A stretch of 64,000 nucleotides of DNA from AP-15 sp963790875 (lineage in GTDB: Bacteria; Pseudomonadota; Alphaproteobacteria; ATCC43930; CGMCC-115725), in assembly GCA_963790875.1 (NCBI GenBank), contig CAWBQT010000025.1, positions 6,035 to 70,034 on the forward strand, in the 5' to 3' direction. The translations under genes were made by a program, and so were the position numbers. Positions 24,713 to 33,519 of this stretch are shown one piece after another; position 1 is the first letter of the stretch, and every line of letters starts with the position of its first letter. The notes beneath the pieces are model-generated. The model was not told the origin of the DNA, made no database searches, and saw only the letters and a list, made by a program, of their open reading frames with translations.

Positions 24713-27526
24713 TTAAGTCACGCTCGCGAGCCGTTGCCGGGCTCGCCTGCGGAGGTTGAGAACGCTGTGGCGCGCGCCGCCATGGCGCAGTTTCAGTCCC
24801 ATTCGGAATAGCTCTGGTACCTCATATGGTGGTGCATCGCCAAAGATGATACCGTGTCTGCGTAGGCGTTCAATATCATCATCCGCGAGACCAAGCACCT
24901 CCAGAGCTTTCTCGTCAATTGGCGCAACCACCTCTCCAGATCTTGCCCTAAATTTTGCGAATGTCGGCCGAAGTTCACGAATTTCTTCTTCCGTTTCGGC
25001 CACTTTCTTCTCACTCGTCGGGCCGATAGCCTCCTTAAGCGCCCGAGGCACGAGGAGTCGTGTGCCGTACAGAGCTTCATCCTCGGGGCCTGGGGGGTAA
25101 GCGGCGGCATGGTGGAGAAAGCGTACCAGGTCGCGCGCGACGAGGCGCCCTTGCAGGTCGGACAGCACCGCAATGACCCAGCTCGCAGTGTAAGCCTCTC
25201 TAATGCGCTCGCCAGGTTTCTCGTCCCGGCCGAGTTTGCGACCCCAAAGCGATTCGAGCTGTTCCGTCTTTTCCGCTTCCGGAAGTTCGCCAAATTTTTC
25301 TGTCCAAACCTGGAGGGCGCGTGCCTTTGTCGCAAGCCAAGCGGCTAGTTCGAGAACATCTCCTTCGGTCCAGGTGAGCGCAAAATCGGCGTAGCTTCCT
25401 CGGAATTGATCCCGGTTTTGTATGACTCCGGCATCCACCGTATCCCGCCGCGCGAATACGATTAGACCCAGCGGCCGGCCCGGTTCGCTACGCAAACGAA
25501 CTGGAAGGTCGATGAGGAGCGCTCGAAGCATTGGCACGACCGAAGGGTCGCTCGCTGAACTCGTAAAGTTCCTCGATGCCCTCAACAAGACAAAGCAGCG
25601 GTGGGGGAGATTTCCGGAGGCGATTGAGCAGTTGCTTACCGGCACCCGCTTCGCCCTGGCCAACTCCCGCGCTCCACGCGATCGCATCAAGCCATAAATC
25701 GGTCCATTCGCGATCAGAAAGACCGCCTCGGAGCTTCTCACGCAATGCGCTCGTCGTGTTCCCTACTGGCTGGGGAGCCCCAGCGCCGAGCTGCTTCGCG
25801 ACCGACAAGCGGCGAGCGTCGATCTCTAACAAGAAGCGTTCGCTGGCTTAAATCGACCCCAACACGGGGAGAATAGGTGCGTCGAGCGCCCGCGGGGCCG
25901 CTGCAATTTGAGATACAGCTGCCCGCCAAGTAGCCTTAGCGACCAGGAATCGAGCGGTTAAGGTTTTCCCGGTCCCCTTAGCCCCTTCGCTGATGACAAT
26001 CGGCAACTGTTGCGAGAACATCTCGGCAAGCGCGAGCATCGGCCTAGTCACGAGCGGCGTCTCGACGGGTTCATCGGCGGTCTCGGCGGCTACCAGTCGA
26101 CCAGCGAATTCGCGGAGGCGGGTCCGTCGAACCGACGGACTCTCCTGCCTCGGCTCGACGGGCATCCGGGAAGCACGGTCAACGGGTTTGATGTCTGCGA
26201 TCACTTCCTGAGTGAGCCACGCCTCTACACCGACCTGGAGACGCCGCAAGAAGCCGGAAGCTTCGATTTGATCGGTATAATCAGACAAACGCGCAGACGT
26301 GACTTGAAGATCTGCAATCTCAGGTATCTTCACTATATACAAAGGTGAAATCTCAACCTCTTCCTGAAGAATTGGCTCGTCGACACCTGCTTCACTATCA
26401 TGACCAAACAACAGGTCAGCCGTGATCTGATCGAGCATTGGCCCGAGTAGACGGTCATCCTGCCCGAACTCTCGCATTACGGTCGGCACCCGATTAACAA
26501 CGAGTAACGGCGGTATTAGGGGCGTCCTCGTGCGGCGAAGCTCACGGGCTACAAAGCGGAATAGCGCGCGCGTCGCTTCGAGCGATTGTCCAGATAGCGA
26601 TGTTACGACGACGCGTGACACACCGGGATCGAGGACGAGTTGTGCCGCGAGCGGAACGAGCCCAGCTCGTACATCGACGACGACCCCGACGCATTCCAGC
26701 CTTTGAGCGACCACTCCCAGAAGGTCAGCGAAGGCATACGGGCGATCGGGGGAGGCTAGATGCTCGGCCCGAATATTAGAACTTGCTAGCTCGTCAAGGT
26801 CACGGCGGAGTGGGAGGACGACGAGCTCGCCAAGCCTATGGTCAACCAAGCGGTCAGCGACCCAGCGCGTGGTTTCGACACGGTCTGGATCGGGATCCGC
26901 GTGCGCCATTGCCACAAGGTCTTCGAGTGAGAACCAGGGTTTCTCGCCGAGCTGCTCGGAACATATAGCTAATACCGGGAGCCTCGACGTCTGCGTCTAC
27001 AAGCAGTACCGGGCGCCTTTCGCGTCAACTCCAGCTCAGAGCGGTCGCTATTGCCGTGATTGTTCGTCCAGTCCCGCCCTTAACACTATGGCACACGATA
27101 ATCGGCACGGGCCGGACAACGGGTTCGTGGTCAATCACATCTATAAAGTCGATATCGCTCTCAACTGCTCCAAGATTTGGACGTGGACGCCGTTCCGGCC
27201 AATCCTCCATCTCGAACTCGATCGGCAGGCGACTGCTGTGCGGAGGTCCGTCCAGCAATAGCACGGGTTCGTCGCCGTTCTCGACCCGATGGGGGAAGAG
27301 CCGGGCTAGCCACTGCAGGACCTCGGGACGATCTCGGTCAATATTCATTAGGACAAATGTCGCCCCGCGCCAATCCACTCTTGCTCCACGCAATCCGGGT
27401 GGGCGGGCTTTCCAATCCCTTTCGTTCGGCTCGAAGGACCGAAAGGCGTCGCGCTACGTCAATCCACGTTAACGGGCTTCCGTCGCCTGAGTATGCCGAC
27501 GCTTCTTGATCGTTTACTCCGCTCAT
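24713..27526 (-). pseudogene. Large KGGTGR-motif (MinD/ParA-like) ATPase gene, multiply broken
   Basis: Reading through lesions gives one protein of about 935 residues. An N-terminal region (LTWIDVARRLSVLRAERKG, then WRGATFVLMNIDRDRPEVLQ) leads to a deviant Walker A, CHSVKGGTGRTITAIATALS, then VLLVDADVEAPGISYMF, as in ParA/MinD ATPases of the KGGVGR-motif type. Further on, ISEGAKGTGKTLTARFLVAK is a second P-loop, and the C-terminal part is helical. Lesions: a one-base shift near 27395, TGA at about 27025, a shift near 26960, TAA at 25848-25850 and a shift near 25555. The gene overlaps the HEPN-like gene upstream (ATGA). It is dead as written but reconstructs cleanly. Confidence 0.75.
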
Positions 27527-27945
27527 CGGAGCTCCTGCTTCATATGGGCCGCAATTCGATCAAGCCACGCAACAACCTCGGTGTGGGCATCGATCTTCTC
27601 ACCGTACCGCCAAGCCTCGTGAAGGTCGAGTACTTGGAGTGTCATGCCGTTGCGAAGTCCAAGGTGCGGTGGGCGTGGCGAGATCTTGCTTGGAGGAACT
27701 CGGAGTTCGACGACGAGGTCGTCAAGACGATGACCAAAGGACCTTGCTGAGCGGGCACGAGAACCTTCGGTCGATGTGGTAGCCAGCTTGTGTACATCCA
27801 TATACAGCGCCTTGAGCCCGCATTCGACGGCGTAGAAGAGAAGTAGGGCCTTGGAGTCCTCGTCGACCTCTGAGCCAGCAGCAAGGAGGAGCTCCTTAGC
27901 CCGGCGCCTAAGCGTTCGGTAATTTGGGTCAACGGCCATCGCCAT
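27523..27945 (-). CDS. HEPN-like protein paired with the KGGTGR ATPase
   Basis: The 140-residue helical protein begins VDPNYRTLRRRAKELLLAAG and includes DSKALLLFYAVECGLKALYM, a pattern seen in HEPN proteins where a long helix ends in a Cys-Gly-Leu-Lys-type segment. A later Arg/His stretch (RSARSFGHRLDDLVVEL) could supply the RX4-6H RNase motif. Its stop overlaps the ATPase start by four bases, so the two genes form a module. It is intact although the ATPase is broken. HEPN proteins in such pairs are often RNA-cutting effectors in defence; that role is inferred. It could instead be an adaptor without catalytic activity. Confidence 0.65.
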   Translation of the reverse strand: MAMAVDPNYRTLRRRAKELLLAAGSEVDEDSKALLLFYAVECGLKALYMDVHKLATTSTEGSRARSARSFGHRLDDLVVELRVPPSKISPRPPHLGLRNGMTLQVLDLHEAWRYGEKIDAHTEVVAWLDRIAAHMKQELR

Positions 27946-28102
27946 TTAGAATGGGCCCGGCTCTCCCAGATCGCGCAACCAAATAGAAGGATTATCATCG
28001 TATCCTCGATTCAGGAGGGGTTGCGAGCCTCGTCGACCGCGTCAGCAGGGAATCATGGAACCGACGGATGAAGACTAAGCGAGCGGTCTTGGCGCTCGGA
28101 TC

Positions 28103-28321
28103 GTGAAGAAGATTAATGAACTCATAGATGGATTGACAAACGATCGAAAAGCCGATGCGGCGTGGAAGGGCGAAGCAGAACGGCGGTTCCGGAAGCTTGA
28201 GGACGAGGTAAACGCGCTCAGGGATCGGAACCGCGGGTTGAAAATCGCTAAAGGTAAGGCGATGGCCGCACAGAGAAGGGCCGAGACCAAGCTGGAAGAG
28301 GCTCGTAAGCTGTTGCACTAG
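28103..28321 (+). CDS. Small coiled-coil protein (72 residues)
   Basis: I do not recognise a family. The protein, starting at GTG 28103, is almost entirely charged heptad-like sequence (ERRFRKLEDEVNALRDRNRG, then RAETKLEEARKLL) and is predicted to form a coiled coil. It sits at the edge of the island, on the strand opposite its other genes, 40 bp from the uvrA stop. The ribosome-binding site is weak. It may be a real accessory protein of the island or chance coding. Confidence 0.4.
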   Translation: MKKINELIDGLTNDRKADAAWKGEAERRFRKLEDEVNALRDRNRGLKIAKGKAMAAQRRAETKLEEARKLLH

Positions 28322-28361
28322 AGCCGCTCGGACCCCGTCCCGTCGAAAATCAGACGATTCG

Positions 28362-29653
28362 CTACCCCGCCCGGCGGCGGCGCGCGGCGGCCGGCGTCTT
28401 CAGATAGGGGCGGAGATAGTCGCCGGTATAGCTGCCGCTGCTCGCCGCGATGTCTTCGGGGGTGCCGGTCGCGACGACATGGCCGCCCTGATCGCCGCCC
28501 TCGGGGCCGAGATCGATGATCCAGTCTGCGGTTTTGACGACTTCGAGATTGTGCTCGATGACGAGGACCGTGTTGCCGGTCTCGACCAGCGCGTGCAGCA
28601 CCTCCAACAGCTTGCGCACATCGTCGAAATGCAGGCCGGTCGTCGGCTCGTCGAGGATGTAGAGGGTGCGGCCGGTAGCGCGCCGCGACAGCTCCTTGGA
28701 CAGCTTGACGCGCTGCGCCTCGCCGCCCGACAAGGTCGTGGCCGGCTGGCCGATATGGATGTAGCCGAGCCCAACCTGCTGCAAGGTCAGGAGCTTGTCG
28801 CGGATCGACGGCACGGCACGAAAGAACTCGACGCCCTCGTCGACGGTCATGTCGAGCACGTCGGCGATGCTCTTGCCGCGGAACAGCACCTCCAGCGTCT
28901 CGCGGTTGTAGCGCCGGCCCTTGCAGACGTCGCACTGAACATAGACGTCGGGCAGAAAGTGCATCTCGATCTTGATGACGCCGTCGCCCTGGCAGGCCTC
29001 GCAGCGCCCGCCCTTGACGTTGAACGAAAACCGGCCGGGGGCGTAGCCGCGCGACTTCGCCTCGGGCAGGCCGGCGAGCCAGTCGCGGATCGGCGTGAAG
29101 CAGCCGGTATAGGTCGCCGGGTTCGAGCGCGGCGTGCGGCCGATCGGCGACTGGTCGATATCGACGATCTTGTCGAGGAACTCGACGCCTTCGAGCCGCT
29201 CATGCGGCGCCGGCTGCTCGCGCGCATTGTTGAGCCGTTTGGCGAGCGCCTTGTACAAGGTCTCGACGATCAATGTCGATTTGCCGCCGCCCGAAACGCC
29301 GGTCACGACGCAGAAGGCGCCGAGCGGGATCTCGGCCGTGATGCGTTTGAGATTGTTGCCCGAGGCGCCGACGATGCGCAGGATCTGGCCGGGATGGCCG
29401 GAGCGGCGGCGCAGCGGCACCGGGATCCGGCGGGCGCCGGTCAGGTACTGGCCGGTGATGCTGTCGGGGCTGGCCATGATCGCCGCCGGCGTGCCTTCGG
29501 CGACGACATGGCCGCCATGCACGCCGGCTCCCGGTCCCATGTCGACGACCCAATCGGCGGTGCGGATCGCCTCCTCGTCATGCTCGACGACGATGACCGT
29601 GTTGCCGAGGTCGCGCAGCCGCTGCAAGGTCGCCAGCAGTCGGGCGTTGTCGC
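28362..29653 (-). repeat. uvrA 3' end that is duplicated at 23367-24658
   Basis: This marks the part of intact uvrA that is repeated, in the same orientation, 4995 bp away. The two copies make a direct repeat of about 1.29 kb bracketing 3.7 kb of unrelated DNA. Confidence 0.9.
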
Positions 29654-31220
29654 GCTGGTGCAGGCCGATCGACGGCTCGTCGAGCACATAAAGAACGCCG
29701 GTCAGTCCCGAGCCGATCTGCGAGGCGAGCCGGATGCGCTGGCTCTCGCCGCCGGAGAGCGTGCCGGACGAGCGCGACAGGGTCAGGTATTCGAGCCCGA
29801 CATTCTGCAGAAAGCCGAGACGCGCGTTGATCTCGCGCAGGATGCGCTGGGCGATCTCGCGCTGGCTCGGCGTCAGCTCGGCCTCGACGCCGGAGAACCA
29901 GGTGAGCGCGTCGGCGATCGACCGGCGGGCGACCTCGCTGATGTTATGCCCGGCGATCTTGACCGCCAGCGCCTCGGGCTTCAGCCGGTCGCCGTGGCAC
30001 ACCTCGCAGGTCTTGGCGCTCTGGTAGCGGCCCAGTTCCTCCTTGACCCAGGCGCTGTCGGTCTCGCGAAAGCGCCGCTCCATGTTCGGCAGGACGCCTT
30101 CGAACGGCCGTTCGGTCGTGTATTTCCGCAGGCCGTCGTCATAGGTCATCGCGATCGGCTCGCCGGTCGAGCCGGAAAGGATCGTCCGCCGCATCCTTTC
30201 CGGCAGCTCGCCCCAAGGCGTGTGCATGCTCTGCTTGAAGTGCCGGGCGATGCTCTCCAGGGTCTGCATGTAATATTGCGACGAAGAATGCGCCCAGGGG
30301 CTGACCGCGCCCTCGGACAAGGTGCGCGTCTCGTCATGGACGACGAGGGCCGGGTCGAAATAGAGCTTGGTGCCGAGCCCGTCGCAGGCCGGGCAGGCGC
30401 CGAACGGGTTGTTGAACGAGAACAGCCGGGGCTCGATCTCGGGGATCGTGAAGCCCGAGACCGGGCAGGCGAATTTCGCCGAAAAGATCGTCTCCTCAGC
30501 GGTATCGGCGTTCTCGGCGATGGCGATGCCGTCGGCGAGATCGAGCGCCGTCTCGAACGAATCGGCGAGCCGGTTGCCGAGATCGGGGGCGACGACGATA
30601 CGGTCGACGACGACCGCGATGTCGTGCTTCAGGTTTTTGTTGAGCGGGCGCGCCTCGTCGAGCTCGACCATTTTGCCGTCGATCTTGACCCGCTGAAAGC
30701 CGCGCTTGCGCAGATCGATCAGTTCCTTGCGGTATTCGCCTTTGCGCCCGCGGGCGATCGGGGCGAGCAGATAGAGCCGCGTCCCTTCCGGCAGCGCCGT
30801 GACCCGGTCGACCATCTGCGAGACGGTCTGGCTGACGATCGGCAGCCCGGTCGCCGGCGAATAGGGCACGCCGACCCGCGCCCACAAGAGGCGCATGTAG
30901 TCGTAGATCTCGGTCACCGTCGCGACCGTCGAGCGCGGGTTGCGCGAGGTCGTCTTCTGCTCGATCGAGATCGCCGGCGACAGGCCCTCGATCGATTCGA
31001 CCTCGGGCTTCTGCATCAGTTCGAGGAACTGCCTTGCATAGGCGCTGAGGCTCTCGACATAGCGGCGCTGGCCTTCGGCATAGATCGTGTCGAAAGCGAG
31101 CGACGACTTGCCGGAACCGGACAGCCCGGTGATCACGACGAGCTTGTCGCGCGGCAGATCGACGTCGATCCCCTTCAGATTGTGTTCGCGCGCGCCGCGG
31201 ATCCGGATCTGCTGTTGCAT
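28362..31220 (-). CDS. uvrA: Excinuclease ABC subunit UvrA
   Basis: The 952-residue protein is full length. It contains cassette I (Walker A GLSGSGKSSLAFDT, LFSFNNPFGACPACDGLG, signature LSGGESQRIRLA, Walker B VLDEPSIGLHQRDN) and cassette II (GVSGGGKSTL, zinc finger CEACQGDG and CDVCKGRR, LSGGEAQRVKL, ILDEPTTGLHFDD). UvrA finds bulky DNA lesions and loads UvrB in nucleotide excision repair. The first zinc site reads CPVSGF, with only one of the usual two Cys. Near by and divergent is ssb, a common pairing, although a GIY-YIG remnant and a protease gene lie between. No exact LexA-type GTTC-N7-GTTC box was found upstream. Confidence 0.97.
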   Translation of the reverse strand: MQQQIRIRGAREHNLKGIDVDLPRDKLVVITGLSGSGKSSLAFDTIYAEGQRRYVESLSAYARQFLELMQKPEVESIEGLSPAISIEQKTTSRNPRSTVATVTEIYDYMRLLWARVGVPYSPATGLPIVSQTVSQMVDRVTALPEGTRLYLLAPIARGRKGEYRKELIDLRKRGFQRVKIDGKMVELDEARPLNKNLKHDIAVVVDRIVVAPDLGNRLADSFETALDLADGIAIAENADTAEETIFSAKFACPVSGFTIPEIEPRLFSFNNPFGACPACDGLGTKLYFDPALVVHDETRTLSEGAVSPWAHSSSQYYMQTLESIARHFKQSMHTPWGELPERMRRTILSGSTGEPIAMTYDDGLRKYTTERPFEGVLPNMERRFRETDSAWVKEELGRYQSAKTCEVCHGDRLKPEALAVKIAGHNISEVARRSIADALTWFSGVEAELTPSQREIAQRILREINARLGFLQNVGLEYLTLSRSSGTLSGGESQRIRLASQIGSGLTGVLYVLDEPSIGLHQRDNARLLATLQRLRDLGNTVIVVEHDEEAIRTADWVVDMGPGAGVHGGHVVAEGTPAAIMASPDSITGQYLTGARRIPVPLRRRSGHPGQILRIVGASGNNLKRITAEIPLGAFCVVTGVSGGGKSTLIVETLYKALAKRLNNAREQPAPHERLEGVEFLDKIVDIDQSPIGRTPRSNPATYTGCFTPIRDWLAGLPEAKSRGYAPGRFSFNVKGGRCEACQGDGVIKIEMHFLPDVYVQCDVCKGRRYNRETLEVLFRGKSIADVLDMTVDEGVEFFRAVPSIRDKLLTLQQVGLGYIHIGQPATTLSGGEAQRVKLSKELSRRATGRTLYILDEPTTGLHFDDVRKLLEVLHALVETGNTVLVIEHNLEVVKTADWIIDLGPEGGDQGGHVVATGTPEDIAASSGSYTGDYLRPYLKTPAAARRRRAG

Positions 31221-31305
31221 GGCACAAATCTAGCGCGGGTCGCCGGCCGGCGCCACCGCCGGCCGCGCGTGTAGCCCCTCACCCTCCGGCAACCTAGTTT
31301 GACCC

Positions 31306-31335
31306 CCGTGGCCGGGCTTGACCCGGCCACCCACG
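31306..31335. repeat. Palindrome flanking the GIY-YIG remnant, left copy
   Basis: A 30-bp sequence with inner palindrome GTGGCCGGG...CCCGGCCAC. Its inverted copy at 31703-31732 matches at 29 of 30 positions. The two enclose the GIY-YIG nuclease remnant. Confidence 0.7.
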
Positions 31336-31411
31336 CCCTCTTCCGGGCGATTGCCGTCTCGGCTGCATAAATCGGTTGTATGTACAGTTGGCCCGCGGGA
31401 ACACTGCAAGA

Positions 31412-31698
31412 ATGAAGGGCGGCTGGGTTTACATTATGACGAATCGACCGAACGGGACGCTTTACGTCGGGATGCCACGAATCTCGCTCGCCGCGCCTGG
31501 GAACATCGCAACAATGTCGCCGACGGTTTCACGAAGCAATACGGGTTGCATCGGCTCGTCTACGCACAACGACATGAAGATATCTTGGCGGCCAAGCAAC
31601 GCGAGAGGAACATCAAGCATTGGTCGCGGGCCTGGAAAGTCCAGCTGATCCGCAAAGACAATCCGAACTGGGACGATCTCTACGATATCCTCACGTGA
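31412..31698 (+). pseudogene. GIY-YIG nuclease family gene, frameshifted
   Basis: The start MKGGWVYIMTNRPNGTLYVG carries the VYI...LYVG core of small GIY-YIG endonucleases. After a one-base shift near 31470 the sequence continues in another frame as DATNLARRAWEHRNNVADGF, TKQYGLHRLVYAQRHEDILA, then REKNIKHW-like RERNIKHWSRAWKVQLI. The catalytic Arg (LARR) and Glu-containing helix are thus present but separated by the shift. Intact relatives are about 95 residues. It lies between inverted palindromes and between uvrA and the HtrA-like gene. Confidence 0.75.
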
Positions 31699-31702
31699 GG
31701 CA

Positions 31703-31732
31703 CGTGGGTGGCCGGGTCGAGCCCGGCCACGG
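31703..31732. repeat. Palindrome flanking the GIY-YIG remnant, right copy
   Basis: Inverted copy of 31306-31335, beginning five bases after the GIY-YIG stop codon. Because each copy is itself palindromic, the pair could form either two hairpins or one long stem around the gene. Confidence 0.7.
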
Positions 31733-31747
31733 GGCGCAGTTAGCCGA

Positions 31748-32773
31748 TCAAGCGGCCGGGCGGGGGGCCGATTCGCGCGGCGTCACGCTGATTTCGAGCT
31801 TTTGCGACAGGCGCAGCACGGAGAGCGGCAGCGGCTTGCCGACCCGGTCCTCGGTCATCAGCCGGTGCAGCTCGTCGATGTCGCCGACCGGAACGCCTGA
31901 CGCGGCGACGATGATGTCGCCCATCTGCACCCCGGCGGCGCGCGCCGCCCCGTCGGGGGCGGTCGACTGCACCCGCACGCCGGTTTCGCGCGCCAGTCCG
32001 TGAAAGCGCACGACCCGGCGCGGCAGCGGCACGTTCTGTCCGGCGACGCCGATATAGGAGCGCCGCACCCGGCCATCGCGAATCAGGCGCGCGGCAACGA
32101 ACTCGACGGTCGCCGCCGAGATCGAAAAGCAGATGCCTTGCGCCATGCCGATGATCGCGGTGTTGATGCCGACGACCTCGCCCGAGGCGGTGACGAGCGG
32201 GCCGCCGGAATTCCCCGGGTTCAGCGCCGCATCGGTCTGGATCACGCTGTCGATCAGGCGGCCGGAGCGGGTGCGCAGCGAACGGCCGAGGGCGCTGACG
32301 ACGCCAGCCGTCACCGTGCACTGAAAGCCGAACGGGTTGCCGATCGCGACGACGAGCTGGCCGACCCGCAGTCGCCGCGAATCGCCGAGCCGGGCGAAAG
32401 CGGCGGTGTCGCCGTCGAGCCGCAGCACGGCGAGGTCGGTATCGGGGTCGTCGCCGACGAGATTGGCGGCAAGGCTGCGACCGTCCGGAAAGGTCGCCTC
32501 GATCTTGCGGGCGCCGCTGACGACATGGCTGTTGGTCAGCACATAGGCGTCGGGGGTGAAGACGACGCCCGAGCCGGCGCCGCCGGCGCCGTCCTTCGAG
32601 CCCTTGACCTGGAGATGCAAAACCGCCGGCCCGACCTTGTCGACGGCGCCGATCACGGCGCGCGAATAGGCGTCGAGGAGGGTCATATCCTCGGCGGTGC
32701 TCGAGGAACCCGGCTGCGCCGTGCCGGGATCGTCGTCGTTGACGGGGTCGTAGCCTTCCGAAAGAAGGGTCAT
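31748..32773 (-). CDS. HtrA/Do-like serine protease (S1C) with one PDZ domain
   Basis: The 341-residue protein has a trypsin-like domain with the Ser-His-Asp triad visible: His in YVLTNSHVVSGA, Asp in DPDTDLAVLRL and Ser in ALNPGNSGGPLV. A C-terminal PDZ domain follows (VRVQSTAPDGAARAAGVQMGDII, SGVPVGDIDELHRLM). HtrA proteins remove misfolded proteins. The start MTLLSEGYDPVND at ATG 32773 leaves no signal peptide or membrane anchor, so it is predicted to be cytoplasmic, unlike typical periplasmic DegP. A longer frame upstream is antisense to ssb and less credible. It lies between uvrA and ssb, divergent from ssb. Confidence 0.88.
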   Translation of the reverse strand: MTLLSEGYDPVNDDDPGTAQPGSSSTAEDMTLLDAYSRAVIGAVDKVGPAVLHLQVKGSKDGAGGAGSGVVFTPDAYVLTNSHVVSGARKIEATFPDGRSLAANLVGDDPDTDLAVLRLDGDTAAFARLGDSRRLRVGQLVVAIGNPFGFQCTVTAGVVSALGRSLRTRSGRLIDSVIQTDAALNPGNSGGPLVTASGEVVGINTAIIGMAQGICFSISAATVEFVAARLIRDGRVRRSYIGVAGQNVPLPRRVVRFHGLARETGVRVQSTAPDGAARAAGVQMGDIIVAASGVPVGDIDELHRLMTEDRVGKPLPLSVLRLSQKLEISVTPRESAPRPAA

Positions 32774-32866
32774 CCGCGGGTTCCCTGTGGATAAGAATAA
32801 AGTAGGAACATTCGCCGGATTTGATAAGATGGGGACCCTCGGCGGCCACAGCAGTGCGGTGATGTC

Positions 32867-33379
32867 ATGGCAGGCAGCGTCAACAAGGTGATCCTCGTCG
32901 GCAATCTCGGCGCCGACCCGGAGATTCGCTCGACCCAGGACGGCACGCGCGTCGCCAATCTGCGGATGGCGACGTCGGAGAGCTGGCGCGACAAGATGTC
33001 GGGCGAGCGCAAGGAGCGCACCGAATGGCACCGCGTCGTGATCTTCAACGAGCGGCTCGCCGACATTGCCGAGAAATACCTGAAGAAAGGCTCGAAAGTT
33101 TATCTCGAAGGTGCCCTGCAGACCCGCAAATGGACCGACAATTCCGGCCAGGAGCGCTTTACGACCGAGGTCGTGCTGCAGCGCTTCCGCGGCGAACTGA
33201 CGATGCTGGATGGTGCCGGAGGCGGCCGCGGCGCCGCCGGCGGCCCGCCGGCCGAGGGCGGCTACGACGAGGAATACGGCGGCGGCGGCTTTGTCAGTGA
33301 GCCGGTTGCTGCGCGCAACGTGGCGCCGGTCCGCGCCCGCACCCCGGTCAACGACCTCGACGACGACATCCCGTTCTGA
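32867..33379 (+). CDS. ssb: Single-stranded DNA-binding protein
   Basis: The 170-residue protein is a standard bacterial SSB: an N-terminal OB fold (MAGSVNKVILVGNLGADPEI, TEWHRVVIFNERLADIAEKY, LKKGSKVYLEGALQTRKWTD), a Gly-rich flexible linker and the acidic tail LDDDIPF, which binds repair and replication partners. It coats single-stranded DNA as a tetramer in replication, recombination and repair. It is divergent from the HtrA-like gene, with a 93-bp gap in which no LexA box was found. Confidence 0.97.
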   Translation: MAGSVNKVILVGNLGADPEIRSTQDGTRVANLRMATSESWRDKMSGERKERTEWHRVVIFNERLADIAEKYLKKGSKVYLEGALQTRKWTDNSGQERFTTEVVLQRFRGELTMLDGAGGGRGAAGGPPAEGGYDEEYGGGGFVSEPVAARNVAPVRARTPVNDLDDDIPF

Positions 33380-33519
33380 ATCGAAGGCTCACCATGAGAC
33401 GGTGAGACGGCGAGAGAAGTAGATGCGCGTGCCCTCCCGGGTCATCCCATGCCGAATGCCGTGACCATCGCCCACGGCTCCCTCGCCCCGCGAGCGGGGC
33501 AGGGAGAACCGTGCGCCGC

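Noticed and set aside
23367..24713. A functional short UvrA paralogue
   Set aside because: It lacks the N-terminal ATPase cassette and its first 19 codons are unrelated; it matches the end of the adjacent uvrA at constant offset, so it is a duplicated fragment.
28479..31274. Very long plus-strand open frame (931 codons) opposite uvrA
   Set aside because: It is antisense to a clear, full-length uvrA and has the Arg/Ala/Asp-rich composition expected from the opposite strand of GC-rich coding DNA, with no domain.
32774..32866. LexA operator between the HtrA-like gene and ssb
   Set aside because: GTTC and GAAC half-sites occur but none with the GTTC-N7-GTTC spacing used by alphaproteobacterial LexA.
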